A stretch of DNA of 64,000 nucleotides from Serripes groenlandicus (taxonomy: Eukaryota; Mollusca; Bivalvia; Cardiida; Cardiidae), in contig JASEVX010000007.1 of assembly GCA_031761405.1 (NCBI GenBank), positions 40,425,255-40,489,254 on the forward strand. The letters run 5' to 3'. Positions 1 through 11,292 of this stretch are shown piece after piece; position 1 is the stretch's first letter, and each line of letters starts with the position of its first letter. Both the position numbers and the translations under genes were made by a program. Under the pieces are notes generated by a model that searched no databases, was not told the origin of the DNA, and was given only the letters and a program-made list of their open reading frames with translations.

Positions 1-118
1 AATGGAAATATTGTCCTATCTGACCTATCCCATAATGAATCCATTATATTATAGTGGCAACAATATTATTAATTGCACTGTCTATCTGTCTGTTTTTATT
101 TATCTCTATGGCAACTAC

Positions 119-359
119 TTAACCCTTTCCCACATACAGCAAAAAATCTGCAGCACTCAGACGACATTAAAAATGTCTAATTAAAATTATGGAATATCAT
201 TAAAATTGTTGGTATAATTACTGAAAAAAAGTTGAAAACATAGTGGCAAAAGAAGAAATTGCTCGTTTTGAGCAATTTCTCCTTTTGTCACAGTGTTTTC
301 AAAAAACGTCTTTTGTAGATGCGTCGGAATGTGTCTTATGATAGGTGTGATAGGGTTAA
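119..359 (-). mobile_element. TTAA-MITE, older type, full copy
   Basis: TTAA is seen at both ends. End B comes first, the CTCGTTTTGAG palindrome centre is intact, and a degraded A end follows. Confidence 0.85.
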
Positions 360-522
360 CTCATTCCCTGGAACTTACTCAATTGACTCAATTCCTCTTA
401 GCCGATGATGACTTTTGAAAACAATCTTGGAAAAGCAAAAACCGCCCAAAACAAACATTTGTAGTCAATAATTACCTTTTCCCACATAATGTTTTTCATC
501 TATATACTGAAGTAGATGAATT

Positions 523-754
523 TTAACCCTTTCCCTCATATAGACGCTTTCTGACGCCTCTGCAGCAGACGGATTTTTTAAAACATAGTGACAAAAGAAG
601 AAATTGCTCAAAACGAGCAATTTCTCCTTTTGACACAATGTTTGCCACTTTTAGTCATAGGTTATCCATTCAATTATCGAGATTTTCTAATTTTTGACAA
701 AATATGTTCAAAGTCGTTGGCTGCAGAATTGTCGTATGGGAGGAAAAGGGATAA
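523..754 (+). mobile_element. TTAA-MITE, young type, full copy
   Basis: End A comes first. The whole consensus is present, and the last TTAA has mutated to ATAA. Confidence 0.9.
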
Positions 755-1003
755 CTGAAAAGTTGTTGAACACAGTGTAATACATCATACAATCAAATCT
801 CTTACTCTGATTTGAAACCGAAGAAGGCAACTTTCCATTGTTGCTGCAAGAATTCTTGCTGAGTGGGTAAAAAGTTTTCAGTCCATTATGCTTGATGGTA
901 ATTTATTGTAATAAGGTTACATAACAGGATTTGTTTATCATAATAATACAAGTGTATGGGTAGGGAGTGCAAATAAACAATGCACATATTTTCCATACTA
1001 TGT

Positions 1004-1233
1004 TTAAACTTTTCCCACATATAGACGCTTTCTGACACCTCTGTAGTGAATAACTTGTGAAAACATTGTGACAAAAGGAGAAATTGCTCATGACGATCAA
1101 AATTTCTCCTCTATCATGTCACAATGTTTTCATTTCCCCCCCCTCCCCCAGTAATTATACCTTCATTTACTGATATTTTTACAGATTATTTTTTTTCAAA
1201 GTTGTCTGCTGCAAATTTGTTCCTAGTATTAAA
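1004..1233 (+). mobile_element. TTAA-MITE, older type, degraded
   Basis: End A (TAGACGCTTTCTGACACC) and the palindrome arms are recognisable. A C-rich run at 1135-1150 interrupts the middle, and end B has lost its last bases. Confidence 0.65.
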
Positions 1234-1266
1234 AATGCATACAGAGAAATTTGGACATCTTATGAA

Positions 1267-1370
1267 ATCATTGTGTCAAAGGAGAAATTGCTCAAACTGA
1301 GAAAATTCTTGTTTTGTCACAATTATACTTGCAACTTATTTTCAATAATCATACTTTCGTTTATAGAGAT
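1267..1370. mobile_element. TTAA-MITE core fragment
   Basis: Only the internal palindrome and the following TCAATAATCATACTTTCG spacer of the older type remain. Confidence 0.5.
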
Positions 1371-1384
1371 TTACTGTACTGTGA

Positions 1385-1744
1385 TGATGCAGTGAGTGTT
1401 TAAATTGCCTTTATTTTTTCTCTGTTGTAGTAGGATGGAAAGGTTTAAGGCATTTATATCCTAATTAAGACAAGTCAAGTTTAGAAAGTACAAAAGAACT
1501 TTAATAAATGTAATAAAAATCATTTTTAGACAGATGGAAAATATTGGAGGAAAAGGAGTTCTTTTTTGCTGGTTATTGCATTAGCTATCTACTTGCCTTA
1601 CTGTTCACAGGGCGTCTGCTGCAGAGAGAGGGTTGAATTTTTGTGTTGTTAACCAGATTTTCATATAAATAAATTTATGTGACATCTTAATCGAACAACA
1701 AAAGGATAGTCTACTATGGCAATATGGGTAACCTAGCTAATACT
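1385..1744. other. Unassigned AT-rich spacer
   Basis: No supported gene, RNA or repeat was found between the MITE fragment and the GC-rich element. Confidence 0.5.
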
Positions 1745-2112
1745 GCCGTCACACCGGACTGGCGTCCTTACCGCGTCCTAAACTGTCATATTTTGGAGAA
1801 CGCCGATGGTCGCATTGAGAACACCAATGATTTTTCTAAAATAAATCCAGATTTCGAGTCAGCCGTCACACCGGAGTTCTGTGCTCTGCGATCTGTGTAT
1901 GTACACGGCGTTCCCAACACGACCTTACCGCGTTCTTACTGCGTCCTTGGAGTTTCTATTGAGTTTACACGGCGTCACTGCGGCGTCCATACGGCGATCA
2001 GCGGCGACCCCGCTGCGACCCCACTGCGTTCTTAGCGTTTCTACCACGACCTTACCGCGTGCATGGCGTTCCCACGGCGACTGCAGGGCGACCCAACGGC
2101 GTCCTCGCTGCG

Positions 2113-2120
2113 AGTATAAA
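2113..2120 (+). promoter_or_regulatory. Candidate TATA box in the GC-rich element
   Basis: GAGTATAAAAC stands about 105 bp before the ATG at 2221, within otherwise GC-rich DNA. It suggests an internal Pol II promoter. This is inference from position and motif only. Confidence 0.4.
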
Positions 2121-2220
2121 ACTCCACTGTTCTTTCGGAAAGCTTCATTCATTATTTTACTCTCATCCGTTGAGGTCACGCATTTTAACGTGTACGCATT
2201 TTAAACTTATACGCAACGTT

Positions 2221-2448
2221 ATGCCGAAAACCAGGGGCCGTGGGCGTGGGCGAGGTATAGCAGCCAGGACAGCCTCAATATCGCCGTCTGATCAGTTTTA
2301 CAGCTATGACATGATCATCTGCCTGCTGCTGCTGCTGGACAATAAGTATATGTTGCAGTGCGAGCAAGTTCATCATTTATTCGGCCCTGATGATGGTGAG
2401 TACGAGAAATACACTGATAAAGATAGGATGAAATATTGGGTTTTATAG
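2221..2448 (+). CDS. Short ORF carried by the GC-rich element, possibly a first exon
   Basis: The ORF encodes 75 residues and opens MPKTRGRGRGRGIAAR, a basic Arg-Gly repeat that could be a nuclear-localisation or nucleic-acid-binding tail. A run of leucines (about residues 36-40) and an acidic stretch follow. A possible splice donor (GATG|GTGAGT) at about 2395 means the real coding exon may end before the in-frame stop. The start follows a TATA box. I do not recognise the family. It could be the remnant N terminus of a transposon-encoded protein or a chance ORF. Confidence 0.3.
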   Translation: MPKTRGRGRGRGIAARTASISPSDQFYSYDMIICLLLLLDNKYMLQCEQVHHLFGPDDGEYEKYTDKDRMKYWVL

Positions 2449-3209
2449 CTCTTCGAGGGCGAACAGTAGGAACGCGCTAGGAACGCAGTGCAAACTCCGT
2501 AGAAACGCAATAGTCGTAGTAGGCACCCCGTAGAAACGCCATTAACGCCGCAGGGACGCATTGAAAACGTTGTAAGGTCGCGGACAATAGCTCAAATCCC
2601 GAAATATCCGCCCTGACATCGCGGTAAGGACGCCATAGACGTGATGGTGTCGTGGTAAGAACCCCATAGACGTGGTAAGGACGCAGTAAGGTCGCCATTG
2701 GTTCCCCCGATCCTTTTCTCCGCGTTTACATGGCGACTCTACCACGTCTGTACTACGTTCCTTTGGCGTTGTTCGGGTTCATACTGCGATGCTACGACGA
2801 CCATGGCGACCTCAGGGCGATCCCACGGCGTCCTGAGCCAGGACGCGCTCAGGGCGATCCCACGGCGTCCTGAGCCAGGACGCGCTCAGGACGCCGAACC
2901 TCAGCGTGTACTTTGAACATGTCCAAAGTAAACGCCGTCGCTCTGCGACCTTCGGCGTCCTTGGGGTCCCCACGGCGTCTTGATGCGTTCTCACCACGAC
3001 CCTACGGCGTCCATGGCGTCCCTTCCACGTCCTGGGTCGCCGTAGGGACGCCAGTCCGGTGTGACGGCTGTATAACAATAAGTTTGATAATTCAATGCAT
3101 AACACTTGATTGTCATTGGTGAGTGAACAGTCATGCATACAATGGCAACTTTTTGAACCACCAGACCAGTTACTACCCAAAAATAAAAGAGTCCTTAATT
3201 AAAAGTACA

Positions 3210-3415
3210 TTAACCCTTTCCCTCATATAGACGCTTTCTGACGCCTCTGCGGCAGACGGATTTTTGAAAACATAGTGACAAAAGAAGAAATTGCTCAAAA
3301 CGAGCAATTTGACTCCTTTTGCCACAATGTTTTCAACTTTTAGTCATAGGTTATCCATTCATTTATAGAGATTTTCCATTTTTTGACAAAATATGTTCAA
3401 AGTCGTCCGCTGTTA
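3210..3415 (+). mobile_element. TTAA-MITE, young type, 3' truncated
   Basis: End A and the core are intact. The copy stops inside end B (GTCGTCCGCTG) where an older MITE fragment begins. Confidence 0.85.
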
Positions 3416-3420
3416 AGTTT

Positions 3421-3738
3421 CACCATTTGCCATAATATTTTCAAAATCCGTCTGCTGCAAAGGAGTCAAAATGCCTCGGCAGATAGGAAAGGAATCCACT
3501 ATGGCCTAAGTGGTGAGTGTCGGGGATTTGGAAACGGCGTCCTGGGTTCTATCCCCAGTCGCGGCGCTCACAGTGGTCATGGTGAAGTTCCCTTTGGCAA
3601 GGCACATTTCCCAGCCTTAAGTACTGGTTTGTTTACCCAGGGATCATGAATAGGTGAACTGTCACCGTGAAATAACGGAAATAATGTTTATAACGGTGTT
3701 AAACCCCAACAAAACAAATCGGCAGGTGGGAAAGGATT
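3421..3738 (-). mobile_element. Older TTAA-MITE half, split by a SINE
   Basis: The right half (CTGCTGCAAAGGAGTC ... GGTGGGAAAGGATT) ends in an A terminus and is interrupted by the SINE at 3494-3718. Confidence 0.7.
3494..3718 (+). mobile_element. tRNA-derived SINE, family C, with target-site duplication
   Basis: The head carries a Pol III A-box-like TGGCCTAAGTGG and a B-box-like GGTTCTATCCCC, like a tRNA-Ser/Leu. A body with TTTACCCAGGGATCATGA follows, then the tail AACGGTGTTAAACCCCAAC. Near-identical 18-bp repeats (TCGGCAGATAGGAAAGGA at 3476-3493; 3719-3736) flank it, which indicates target-primed insertion into an older MITE. Confidence 0.85.
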
Positions 3739-3830
3739 TCAAGTGGATACCATACTAGATGTGTAACATCATTGTGTATAGGTTCATAATAAATAATTAT
3801 GTTCTACATACTATATATATATATACTTAT

Positions 3831-4141
3831 TTAACCCTTTTCCTCTTTTAGACGCTTTCTGATGCCTCTGCAGCAGACAGCTTTTTGAAAACATAGTGAC
3901 AAAAGAAGAAATTGCTCAAAACAAGCAATTTCTCCTTTTGACACAATGTGTTCCACTTTAAGTCATATGTTACCCATTTAATTAATTATAGAGATTTTCT
4001 ATTTTTTGACAAAATATGTTCAGACTAACTCGTCTGCTGCAGAATTGTCGTTTTGTGCAATTTCTTCTTTTGTCACTATGTTTTCAAAAAGCCGTCTGCT
4101 GCAGACGCGTCAGAAAGCGTCTTTATGAGGGAAAGGGTTAA
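3831..4141. mobile_element. Composite TTAA-MITE with two A ends
   Basis: A full A-to-B copy runs to about 4050, where the terminal B sequence is replaced by the second half of a copy in the opposite orientation. The composite therefore begins and ends with the A terminus (GACGCTTTCTGATGCC ... GCGTCAGAAAGCGTC). It probably arose by recombination or template switching between inverted copies. Confidence 0.75.
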
Positions 4142-4312
4142 CAGCAGACAACTTTTGAAAACATTGTGACAAAAGTAGATTAAGTAGATTAATTGCTCAA
4201 AACAAGCAATTTCTTCTTATGCCACAATGTTTTCAACTCTTTTCAGTAAATATTCAGTAAATATTCTTATATGTTTTCTGATGCAGTTTTGTTGTATGTG
4301 GGAAAGGGTTAA
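4138..4312 (+). mobile_element. TTAA-MITE, older type, sharing a TTAA with its neighbour
   Basis: It begins in the closing TTAA of the composite copy. Most of the A end is deleted; the core and B end are present. Confidence 0.75.
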
Positions 4313-4329
4313 CAGATGAGTAACTGTAT

Positions 4330-4671
4330 TTGAGAATATTGTTCAAAAAAGGAGAAATTGCTCACAACAAAGAGAGATTCCTTCTTTCTCAAAATGATTT
4401 CATGTCTGAATAAAAATTTTATTTTCCAATTTACAGAACAGAGAATGTATCTTACACTTCTTATTCTAGTAGTTTTTCAAAGAAGATGGCTGAAAATTGT
4501 TATATCAGATAAATCGAAAACCCTATTTTAAAATATAAACTTAGCACAATCACACGTGTTCCTAAGACGCATATGTCATCTGTATTAAAAATGTATCATG
4601 TCATTTATAGAGATTCTGAGATTTTCTCTATTTCGTCTTCTGCAGAATTGTTGTACGTGGGAAAGGGTTAG
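4330..4671. mobile_element. Degraded TTAA-MITE fragments
   Basis: A partial core (GGAGAAATTGCTCAC) lies at 4360, and a B end (CTTCTGCAGAATTGTTGT ... GGGAAAGGGTTA) at 4620-4671. Confidence 0.5.
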
Positions 4672-4721
4672 TTTAGTTCAAACCTATTCATATAATATCA
4701 ATTGCGAAACAAGTTATAAGT

Positions 4722-5102
4722 CAGGGCCTTTTTACCTTATATAAGTGACGCCGTTAAACGGTGTCTTCCCAATTGGAAAAACATTGTTTTTTTCCCAATT
4801 GGAAAAAAATATTTCCCAAAATCTAAAAAAAAAATAAAAAAAAAATAAAAAAAATAAAAAAAAAAATAATGAAGTGAAGTGGAATACACTATATTACATA
4901 TATATTTGTCTTGTTTAAGGTAATATGATTGTTTAGTTGCATTATATAAACCAAAAGTCTTAAGATAAAGTTATTGTAAAAAGGACTATTTATATAGCCA
5001 CATGAATATGTCTAATTTTTCCCAATTTGACAAAAAATCGCGCTAAAATTTCCCAAAATGAAAGGCTAAGGCCTCTTCCCAATTTCTGGAAAAAAGGCCC
5101 TG
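4722..5102. mobile_element. hAT-like MITE
   Basis: The terminal inverted repeats are CAGGGCCTTTTTA and its complement. Flanking octamers TTATAAGT (4714-4721) and TTTAAAGT (5103-5110) match at six of eight positions, fitting an aged 8-bp duplication. Internal TTCCCAATT/TTGGAAAA motifs and an A-rich stretch (4826-4870) are present. CAGGG termini with 8-bp duplications are typical of hAT elements. Confidence 0.6.
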
Positions 5103-5109
5103 TTTAAAG

Positions 5110-5345
5110 TTAACCCTTTCCCTCGTATAGACGCTTTCTGACGCCTCTGAGCTGACGGCCTTTTTGAAAACATAGTGACAAAAGAAGAAATTGCTCAAAA
5201 CTTGCAATTTCTCCTTTTGACACAATGTTTTCCATTTTTCGTCATTATAAGGTTGTATCCATTCAATTATAGAGATTTTCTATTTTTTGACAAAATATGT
5301 TCAAAGTCGTCTGCTGCAGAAATGTCGTATGAGGGAAAGGGTCAA
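5110..5345 (+). mobile_element. TTAA-MITE, young type, full copy
   Basis: Full A-to-B copy. The final TTAA has become TCAA. It abuts the right flank of the hAT-like MITE. Confidence 0.9.
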
Positions 5346-5351
5346 TATTAA

Positions 5352-5455
5352 TCAAGCTTGACTGTCTGCTTCCTGCATGGAGACATAAACAGTTCTAGTG
5401 CTGTTTGTGTGGGAAAATCCCATAGCCAGAATCCGCTCATCACAGGATATGTTAA
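5352..5455 (-). mobile_element. SINE family D fragment
   Basis: CTGCTTCCTGCATGGAGAC ... CCGCTCATCACAGGA aligns by eye with the body of the tRNA-headed SINE at 59185-59322. Confidence 0.55.
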
Positions 5456-5702
5456 GAAGAGTATGCGGCAGAGAAAATTCTCCTTTTGTCACAATATTTT
5501 CAACAGCTGTTTGGTGCATTTTTTGGTAAGAATGAGTCTGCATGTGAGAAAGGATTAAGAATTCTGATTATAAAAATATCCTGTATTATTATGTCTCCCC
5601 TTCTCCGAAAGGGGGGACATGCTGTATTTGTAGTTATTCTTATTACGATTCCCCAACAGAGTTGGGAATCGTATTGTTTTTCTATTGTTTTTTCTTTTTA
5701 TT

Positions 5703-7974
5703 ACGATTCCCCAACAGAGTTGGGAATCGTATTGTTTTTCTATTGTTTTTACGATTCCCCAACAGAGTTGGGAATCGTATTGTTTTTCTATTGTTTTTTC
5801 TTTTTATTATTATTATTATTATTCTCTTTCAGCTATCCAAATTTTTGTCCAGAGCAATACTCATAAACTACTTGATGGAATTGATCGAAACTTGCAACAT
5901 AGATATATGGCAATGTGAACTTGTGTAGTTTTCAAGAATGATAACTCTGAGCCACTTTTTTGCAAAGTTATCTCCCCTTTTTCAATATTTTAATCAATTT
6001 TTGTCAGAGCGATATCTTGTGAACGAATGGTCAGATATTATTGAAACTTGGAACATAGATAGATGGCACTGTGCAGTTGTACAACATGCAAGAATTATAA
6101 CTCTGGGCCACTTTTTTGCAAAGTTATCTCCCCTTTTTCATTTTTTTTTAATAATTGGGTGATTTGAACTTGTATAACTCGATAACGAAAAGACATAGAG
6201 ACTTGAAACTTAGTACGAATGTTCCCAATCAAGTGACCTACTTTCTCATGTGTATTTGAGCTTGACCGAATACTCGTTTCTGATTGGTCGATTTTTCGGA
6301 CTTGTATAACTCGAAAATGACTAGTGATAGAGACTTGAAACTTAGTACATGTCATTCTAATCTTTCTCATGTGTATTTGCGCATGACCGAATACTCGCTT
6401 CTGATTGGTCGATTTTTCGGACTTGTATAACTCAAAAACGACAAGTGATCGAGACTTGAAACTTAGTACATGTGTTTCTAATCAAGTAGTACTACTTTCT
6501 CAAGTGTATTAGTGCATGACCGAATACTCGTGTCTGTTATCTCCCCTTGTTAAATAAAATGGCAAGGGAATCGTTCGTAACTGTTGCTACAGTTACAATC
6601 TCTAGTTTATTATTATTATTATTCTTTATTCTCCTATCCAAAATTTTTGTCCAGAGCAATACTCATAAACTACTTGATGGAATTGATCGAAACTTGCAAC
6701 ATAGATAGATGGCAATGTGAACTTGTGTAGTTTTCAAGAATGATAACTCTGAGGCACTTTTTTGCAAAGTTATCTCCCCTTTTTCAATATTTTATCCCAA
6801 AATTTTGTCCAGAGCAATACTCATAAACTACTTGATGGAATTGATCGAAACTTGCAACATAGATAGATGGCAATGTGAACTTGTGTAGTTTTCAAGAATG
6901 ATAACTCTGAGCCACTTTTTTGCAAAGTTATTTCCCCTTTTTCAATATTTTAATCAATTTTTGTCAGAGCCATATCTTGTGAACGAATTGTCAGATATTA
7001 TTGAAACTTGGAACATAGATAGATGGCACTGTGCAGTTGTACAAGATGCAAGAATTATAACTCTGGGCCACTTTTTTGCAAAGTTATCTCCCCTTTTTCA
7101 TTTTTTTAATAATTGGGTGATTTGAACTTGTATAACTCGATAACGAAAAGAGATAGAGACTTGAAACTTAGTACAAATGTTACCAATCAAGTGACCTACT
7201 TTCTCATGTGTATTTGAGCTTGACAGAATACTCGTTTCTGATTGGACGATTTTTCGGACTTGTATAACTCGAAAATGACTAGTGATAGAGACTTGAAAAT
7301 TAGTACATGTGATTCTAATCAAGTAGTACTACTTTCTCACGTGTAATAGCGCATGATCGAATACTCGTTTCTGATTGGTCGATTTTTCTGACTTGTATAA
7401 CTCAAAAACGACAAGTGATAGAGACTTGAAACTTAGTACATGTGTTTCTTATCAAGTAGTTCTACTTTTGCATGTGTATTAGCGCATGACCGAATACTCG
7501 TTTCTGATTGGTCGATTTTTCGGACTTGTATAACTCAAAAACGACAAGTGATAGAGACTTGAAACTTAGTACATGTGTTTCTTATCAAGTAGTACTACTT
7601 TTGCATGTGTATTAGCGCATGACCGAATACTCGTTTCTGATTGGTCGATTTTTCGGACATGTATAACTCAAAAACGACAAGTGATAGAGACTTGAAACTT
7701 AGTACAAGTGTTCCCAATCAAGTGATACTACTTTCTCATGTGTATTTGCGCATGACCGAATACTCGCTTCTGATTGGTCGATTTTTCGGACTTGTATAAC
7801 TCAAAAACGACAAGTGATCGAGACTTGAAACTTAGTACATGTGTTTCTAATCAAGTAGTACTACTTTCTCAAGTGTATTAGTGCATGACCGAATACTCGT
7901 GTCTGTTATCTCCCCTTGTTAAATAAAATGGCAAGGGAATCGTTCGTAACTGTTGCTACAGTTACAATCTCTAG
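5703..7974 (+). mobile_element. Nested Helitron-like element, middle of three
   Basis: It has the same 5' inverted repeat and the same 3' hairpin plus CTCTAG|T at 7971-7974 as the outer copy. It carries about five or six tandem units of 128-130 bp containing CTTGTATAACTCAAAAACG. Confidence 0.7.
5751..6605 (+). mobile_element. Nested Helitron-like element, innermost
   Basis: This 855-bp copy has 5' ACGATTCCCC, a (TTA)n run, one block of about 160 bp repeated with variation, three tandem units, and the 3' hairpin with CTAG|T at 6602-6605. It is the simplest complete copy and the best reference for the family. Confidence 0.75.
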
Positions 7975-10234
7975 TTATTATTATTATTATTATTCTCTTT
8001 CAGCTATCCAAATTTTTGTCCAGAGCAATACTCATAAACTACTTGATGGAATTGATCGAAACTTGCAACATAGATAGATGGCAATGTGAACTTGTGTAGT
8101 TTTCAAGAATGATAACTCTGAGCCACTTTTTTGCAAAGTTATCTCCCCTTTTTCAATATTTTAATCAATTTTTGTCAGAGCTATATCTTGTGAACGAATT
8201 GTCAGATATTATTGAAACTTGGAACATAGATAGATGGCACTGTGCAGTTGTACAACATGCAAGAATTATAACTCTGGGCCACTTTTTTGCAAAGTTATCT
8301 CCCCCTTTTCATTTTTTTAATAATTGGGTGATTTGAGCTTGTATAACTCAAAAACGACAAGTGATAGAGACTTGAAATTTAGTACAAATGTTCCCAATCA
8401 AGTGATACTACTTTCTCATGTTTATTTGAGCATGACCGAATACTCTCTTCTGATTGGTCGATTTTTCGGACTTGTATAACTCACAAACGACTAGTGATAG
8501 AGACTTGAAACTTAGTACATGTGTTTCTAATCAAGTAGTACTACTTTCTCAAGTGAATTAGCGCATGACCGAATACTCGTTTCTGATTGGTCGATTTTTT
8601 TGGACATGTATAACTCAAAAAGCACAAGTGATAGAGACTTGAAACTTAGTACAAGTGTTCCCACTCAAGTGATATTACTTTCTCATGTGTATTTGCACAT
8701 GACCGATTACTCGCTTCTGATTGGTCGATTTTTCGGACTTGTATAACTCAAAAACAACAAGTGATAGTGACTTGAAACTTAGTACGTGTGTTTCTAATCA
8801 AGTAGTTCTACTTTCTCAAGTGTATTAGTGCATGACCGAATACTCGTTTCTGATTGGTCGATTTTTCGGAATTGTATAACTCAAAAACGACAAGTGATAG
8901 AGACTTGAAACTTAGTACATGTGTTCCTAATCAAGTAGTACTACTTTTGCAAGTGTATTAGCGCATGACCAAATACTCGTTTCTGTTATCTCCCATTGTT
9001 AAATAAAATGGCAAGGGAATCGTTCGTAACTGTTGCTACAGTTACAATCTCTAGTTCTTATTCTTATTATTATTCTTCTTCTTCTTCTTAACTTTTGTTT
9101 GTCCAGAGCAGAACTCGGAAACTACTTGAAGTAATTGATTGAAACTTGGAACATAGATAGATGGCAATGTGAAATTGTGCACCTTGCAAGAATTATAACT
9201 CTGGGCCACTTTGTTGCAAAGTTATCTGCCCTTGTTCAATATTTTAATAGTGTAAACTTTGTCCAGAGCAGAACTCAGAAACTACTTGAAGGAATTTATT
9301 GAAACTTGGAACATAGATAGATGGCAATGTGAAGTTGTGCACCTTGCCATAATTATGAGTTATCTCCCCCTTGTTCAATATTTTAATAGTGTAAACTTTG
9401 TTCAGAGCAGAACTCAGAAACTACTTGAAGGAATTTATTGAAACTTGGAATATAGTTAGATGGCAATGTGAAGTTGTGCACCTTGCAAGAATTGTGAGTT
9501 ATCTCCCCCTTGTTCAATATTTTAAAAGTGTAAACTTTGTCCAGAGCAGAACTCAGAAACAACTTGAAGGAATTTATTGAAACTTGGAACATAGATAGAT
9601 GGCAATGTGAAGTTGTGCACCTTGCAATAATTATGAGTTATCTCCCCCTTGTTCAATATTTTAATAGTGTAAACTTTGTCCAGAGCAGAACTCAGAAACT
9701 ACTTGAAGGAATTTATTGAAACTTGGAACATAGATAGATGGCAATGTGAAGTTGTGCACCTTGCAATAATTATGAGTTATCTCCCTTGTTCAATATTTTA
9801 ATAGTGTAAACTTTCTCCAGAGCAGAACTAAGAAAGTACTTAAAGGAATTTATTGAAACTTGGAATATAGACAGATGGCAATGTGAAGTTGTGCACCTTG
9901 CAAGAATTATAACTCTGGGCTACTTCGTTGCAAAGTTATCTCCCCTTGTTCAATATTGTAATAGTCATTGACAAACTGCAATGGGGAGACATATGTTTTT
10001 TCATAAAAACAACCTTTCTAGTTTATTCGTAAGTTTGGAATGTGACCCGAGATGTTAGAAAGGGTTTTAGCATTCACCTAATATGAACACAACAATAGTG
10101 TTTTGGCATTTTATTCTTTGAAAATATTTCATGAAAAATGCAATATATATGGTATGTACCGTATTATGTTGATAAATAATAAGTAAAATAGAGGAAAAGG
10201 GAGAAATTGCTTTGAAACGGTTTAGATCTGTTTC

Positions 10235-10528
10235 GCCGAGCCCCGGTAGTCAGTAGCGACGCAGGCTGTCAATCCAGGGGTTGTGAGTTTGAACCCCAGC
10301 TCGGCCAACATTCTTTCCAACGTTTTACAAAAGTCACTGTGACACGCGGCCTTTTCTCTTTCACCAATGTGCTAACTGTATGTGGAAAAGCAGCCAGTTG
10401 CTTGGAAAGTATGTTGTATTGAGTACTGAGAAAACCAGGAAACATATGAGTAGGAGAACTGGCTGCCTTGATATGACTGAAAAATTGTTGAAGATGGCGT
10501 TAAGCCCCAATCAATCAAATCAATCAAA
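10235..10528 (+). mobile_element. tRNA-derived SINE, family A, full length
   Basis: The head GCCGAGCCCCGGTAGTCAGT ... GTGAGTTTGAACCCC is followed by GCTCGGCCA, so a 7-bp acceptor-like stem (GCCGAGC/GCTCGGC) survives. The body holds AAGCAGCCAGTTGCTTGG, and the tail ends GGCGTTAAGCCCCAATCAAT. It is a retroposed tRNA head and not a working tRNA gene. No convincing target duplication was found. Confidence 0.85.
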
Positions 10529-10529
10529 C

Positions 10530-10987
10530 TGTTGTAAAGGTGTCAAAAGACAAAGGTAATCTGTTTGGTGAGCTGTAATTTGATGAGTTGATTTGTCTAG
10601 GGCGTGTCCAGGTGCTCAATGTGTTAATTGTGTAAGGACAATCTGAATTCCCCCCTCCCTGGTTATTGGTAAAGATTGAAGAAAGGGAGATAAGCACTGT
10701 AACCAATCTGATTATCATTTTATCTAAAGTTACGAGTTATTTACCTTGATCTTTCTGAAAAACAGTATAATTATGGATTTGTGCTGTTTCAAATGTCAGT
10801 GTGTCACACACAATCACACACAGAGAATACTGTGTTCAAAATTATCATTTTTCAGGGAACTTTAGGATTTTATTTTTAATCTTAAATCACACAAAAGTGT
10901 AAAACAATTCTGAATCATCAAATTTATTAAAATGCATGATTACTCAAAAATCAAATCCTACATAATATACATGGGTATCAAGATGAA
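10530..10987. other. Unassigned spacer
   Basis: AT-rich sequence with a short CA-rich patch (10800-10825). No supported gene or repeat. Confidence 0.4.
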
Positions 10988-11234
10988 TTAACCGTGTCCC
11001 ACATAAAGATGCAGTTTGCCCACATATGCATCATATGCAGCAAAAAACTCTTAAGACAGTTTGTGGCATATGGAGAATTTGCTCATAATAAGCAATTCCC
11101 CTTTTGCCACAATGGTTTCATCTGTATTCAATAATTATACAATCATTATTATTATATTAAAGAGATTTTCCGTATTTTTGTCTTGATGTTTTTAACGTTG
11201 ACTGCTCCATGTTTGTTGTATGTGAATGGGTTAA
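10988..11234 (+). mobile_element. TTAA-MITE, older type, full copy
   Basis: TTAA at both ends. The A end carries an internal duplication of the CCCACATA stretch, and the core palindrome is CTCATAATAAG. Confidence 0.8.
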
Positions 11235-11292
11235 AAATACTTATTCATAGAATTAAAGTATAAAATATGACCACTTGCTAACATGATTTATT

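Larger units (their letters stand above)
1745..3068. mobile_element. GC-rich DNA transposon with perfect terminal inverted repeats
   Basis: The first 23 bp, beginning GCCGTCACACCGGACTGG, recur as an exact inverted repeat at the right end. A third partial copy of the terminus lies at 1861. The body is built from degenerate short motifs (CGTCC, CACGGCG, CCACGACC), is much richer in GC and CpG than its surroundings, and its left and right halves are broadly inverted. No clear target-site duplication was found, so the superfamily is open. Inside it is a TATA box followed by a short ORF. It may be a non-autonomous derivative that kept the 5' end of its parent's gene. Confidence 0.7.
5645..9054 (+). 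mobile_element. Nested Helitron-like element, outermost of three
   Basis: The 5' end ACGATTCCCCAACAGAGTTG forms an inverted repeat with TTGGGAATCGT. The 3' end has the hairpin GTAACTGT-TGCT-ACAGTTAC and then CTCTAG|T at 9051-9054. After removing the inner insertions it is about 1.1 kb, made of a (TTA)n run, a block of about 160 bp and units of about 130 bp. Confidence 0.7.
5592..10021 (+). mobile_element. Helitron-like (HINE/pearl-type) element hosting three nested insertions
   Basis: The left end TGTCTCCCCTTCTCCG folds on GGGGGGACA. The right end GGGGAGACATATG is followed by a hairpin (GTTTTTT-CAT-AAAAAC) and CTAG-T. The right-hand body (about 9070-9960) has six near-identical units of about 139 bp. 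Short terminal inverted repeats, tandem repeats, a 3' hairpin and a CTAG|T end fit non-autonomous Helitron/Helentron elements known in bivalves. Three elements of another family lie between its ends. No coding capacity was seen. Confidence 0.75.

Noticed and set aside
5486..5928. Overlapping ORFs rich in repeated SWESYCFSIVF-like residues
   Set aside because: They are translations of the three Helitron-like left ends and the (TTA)n run.
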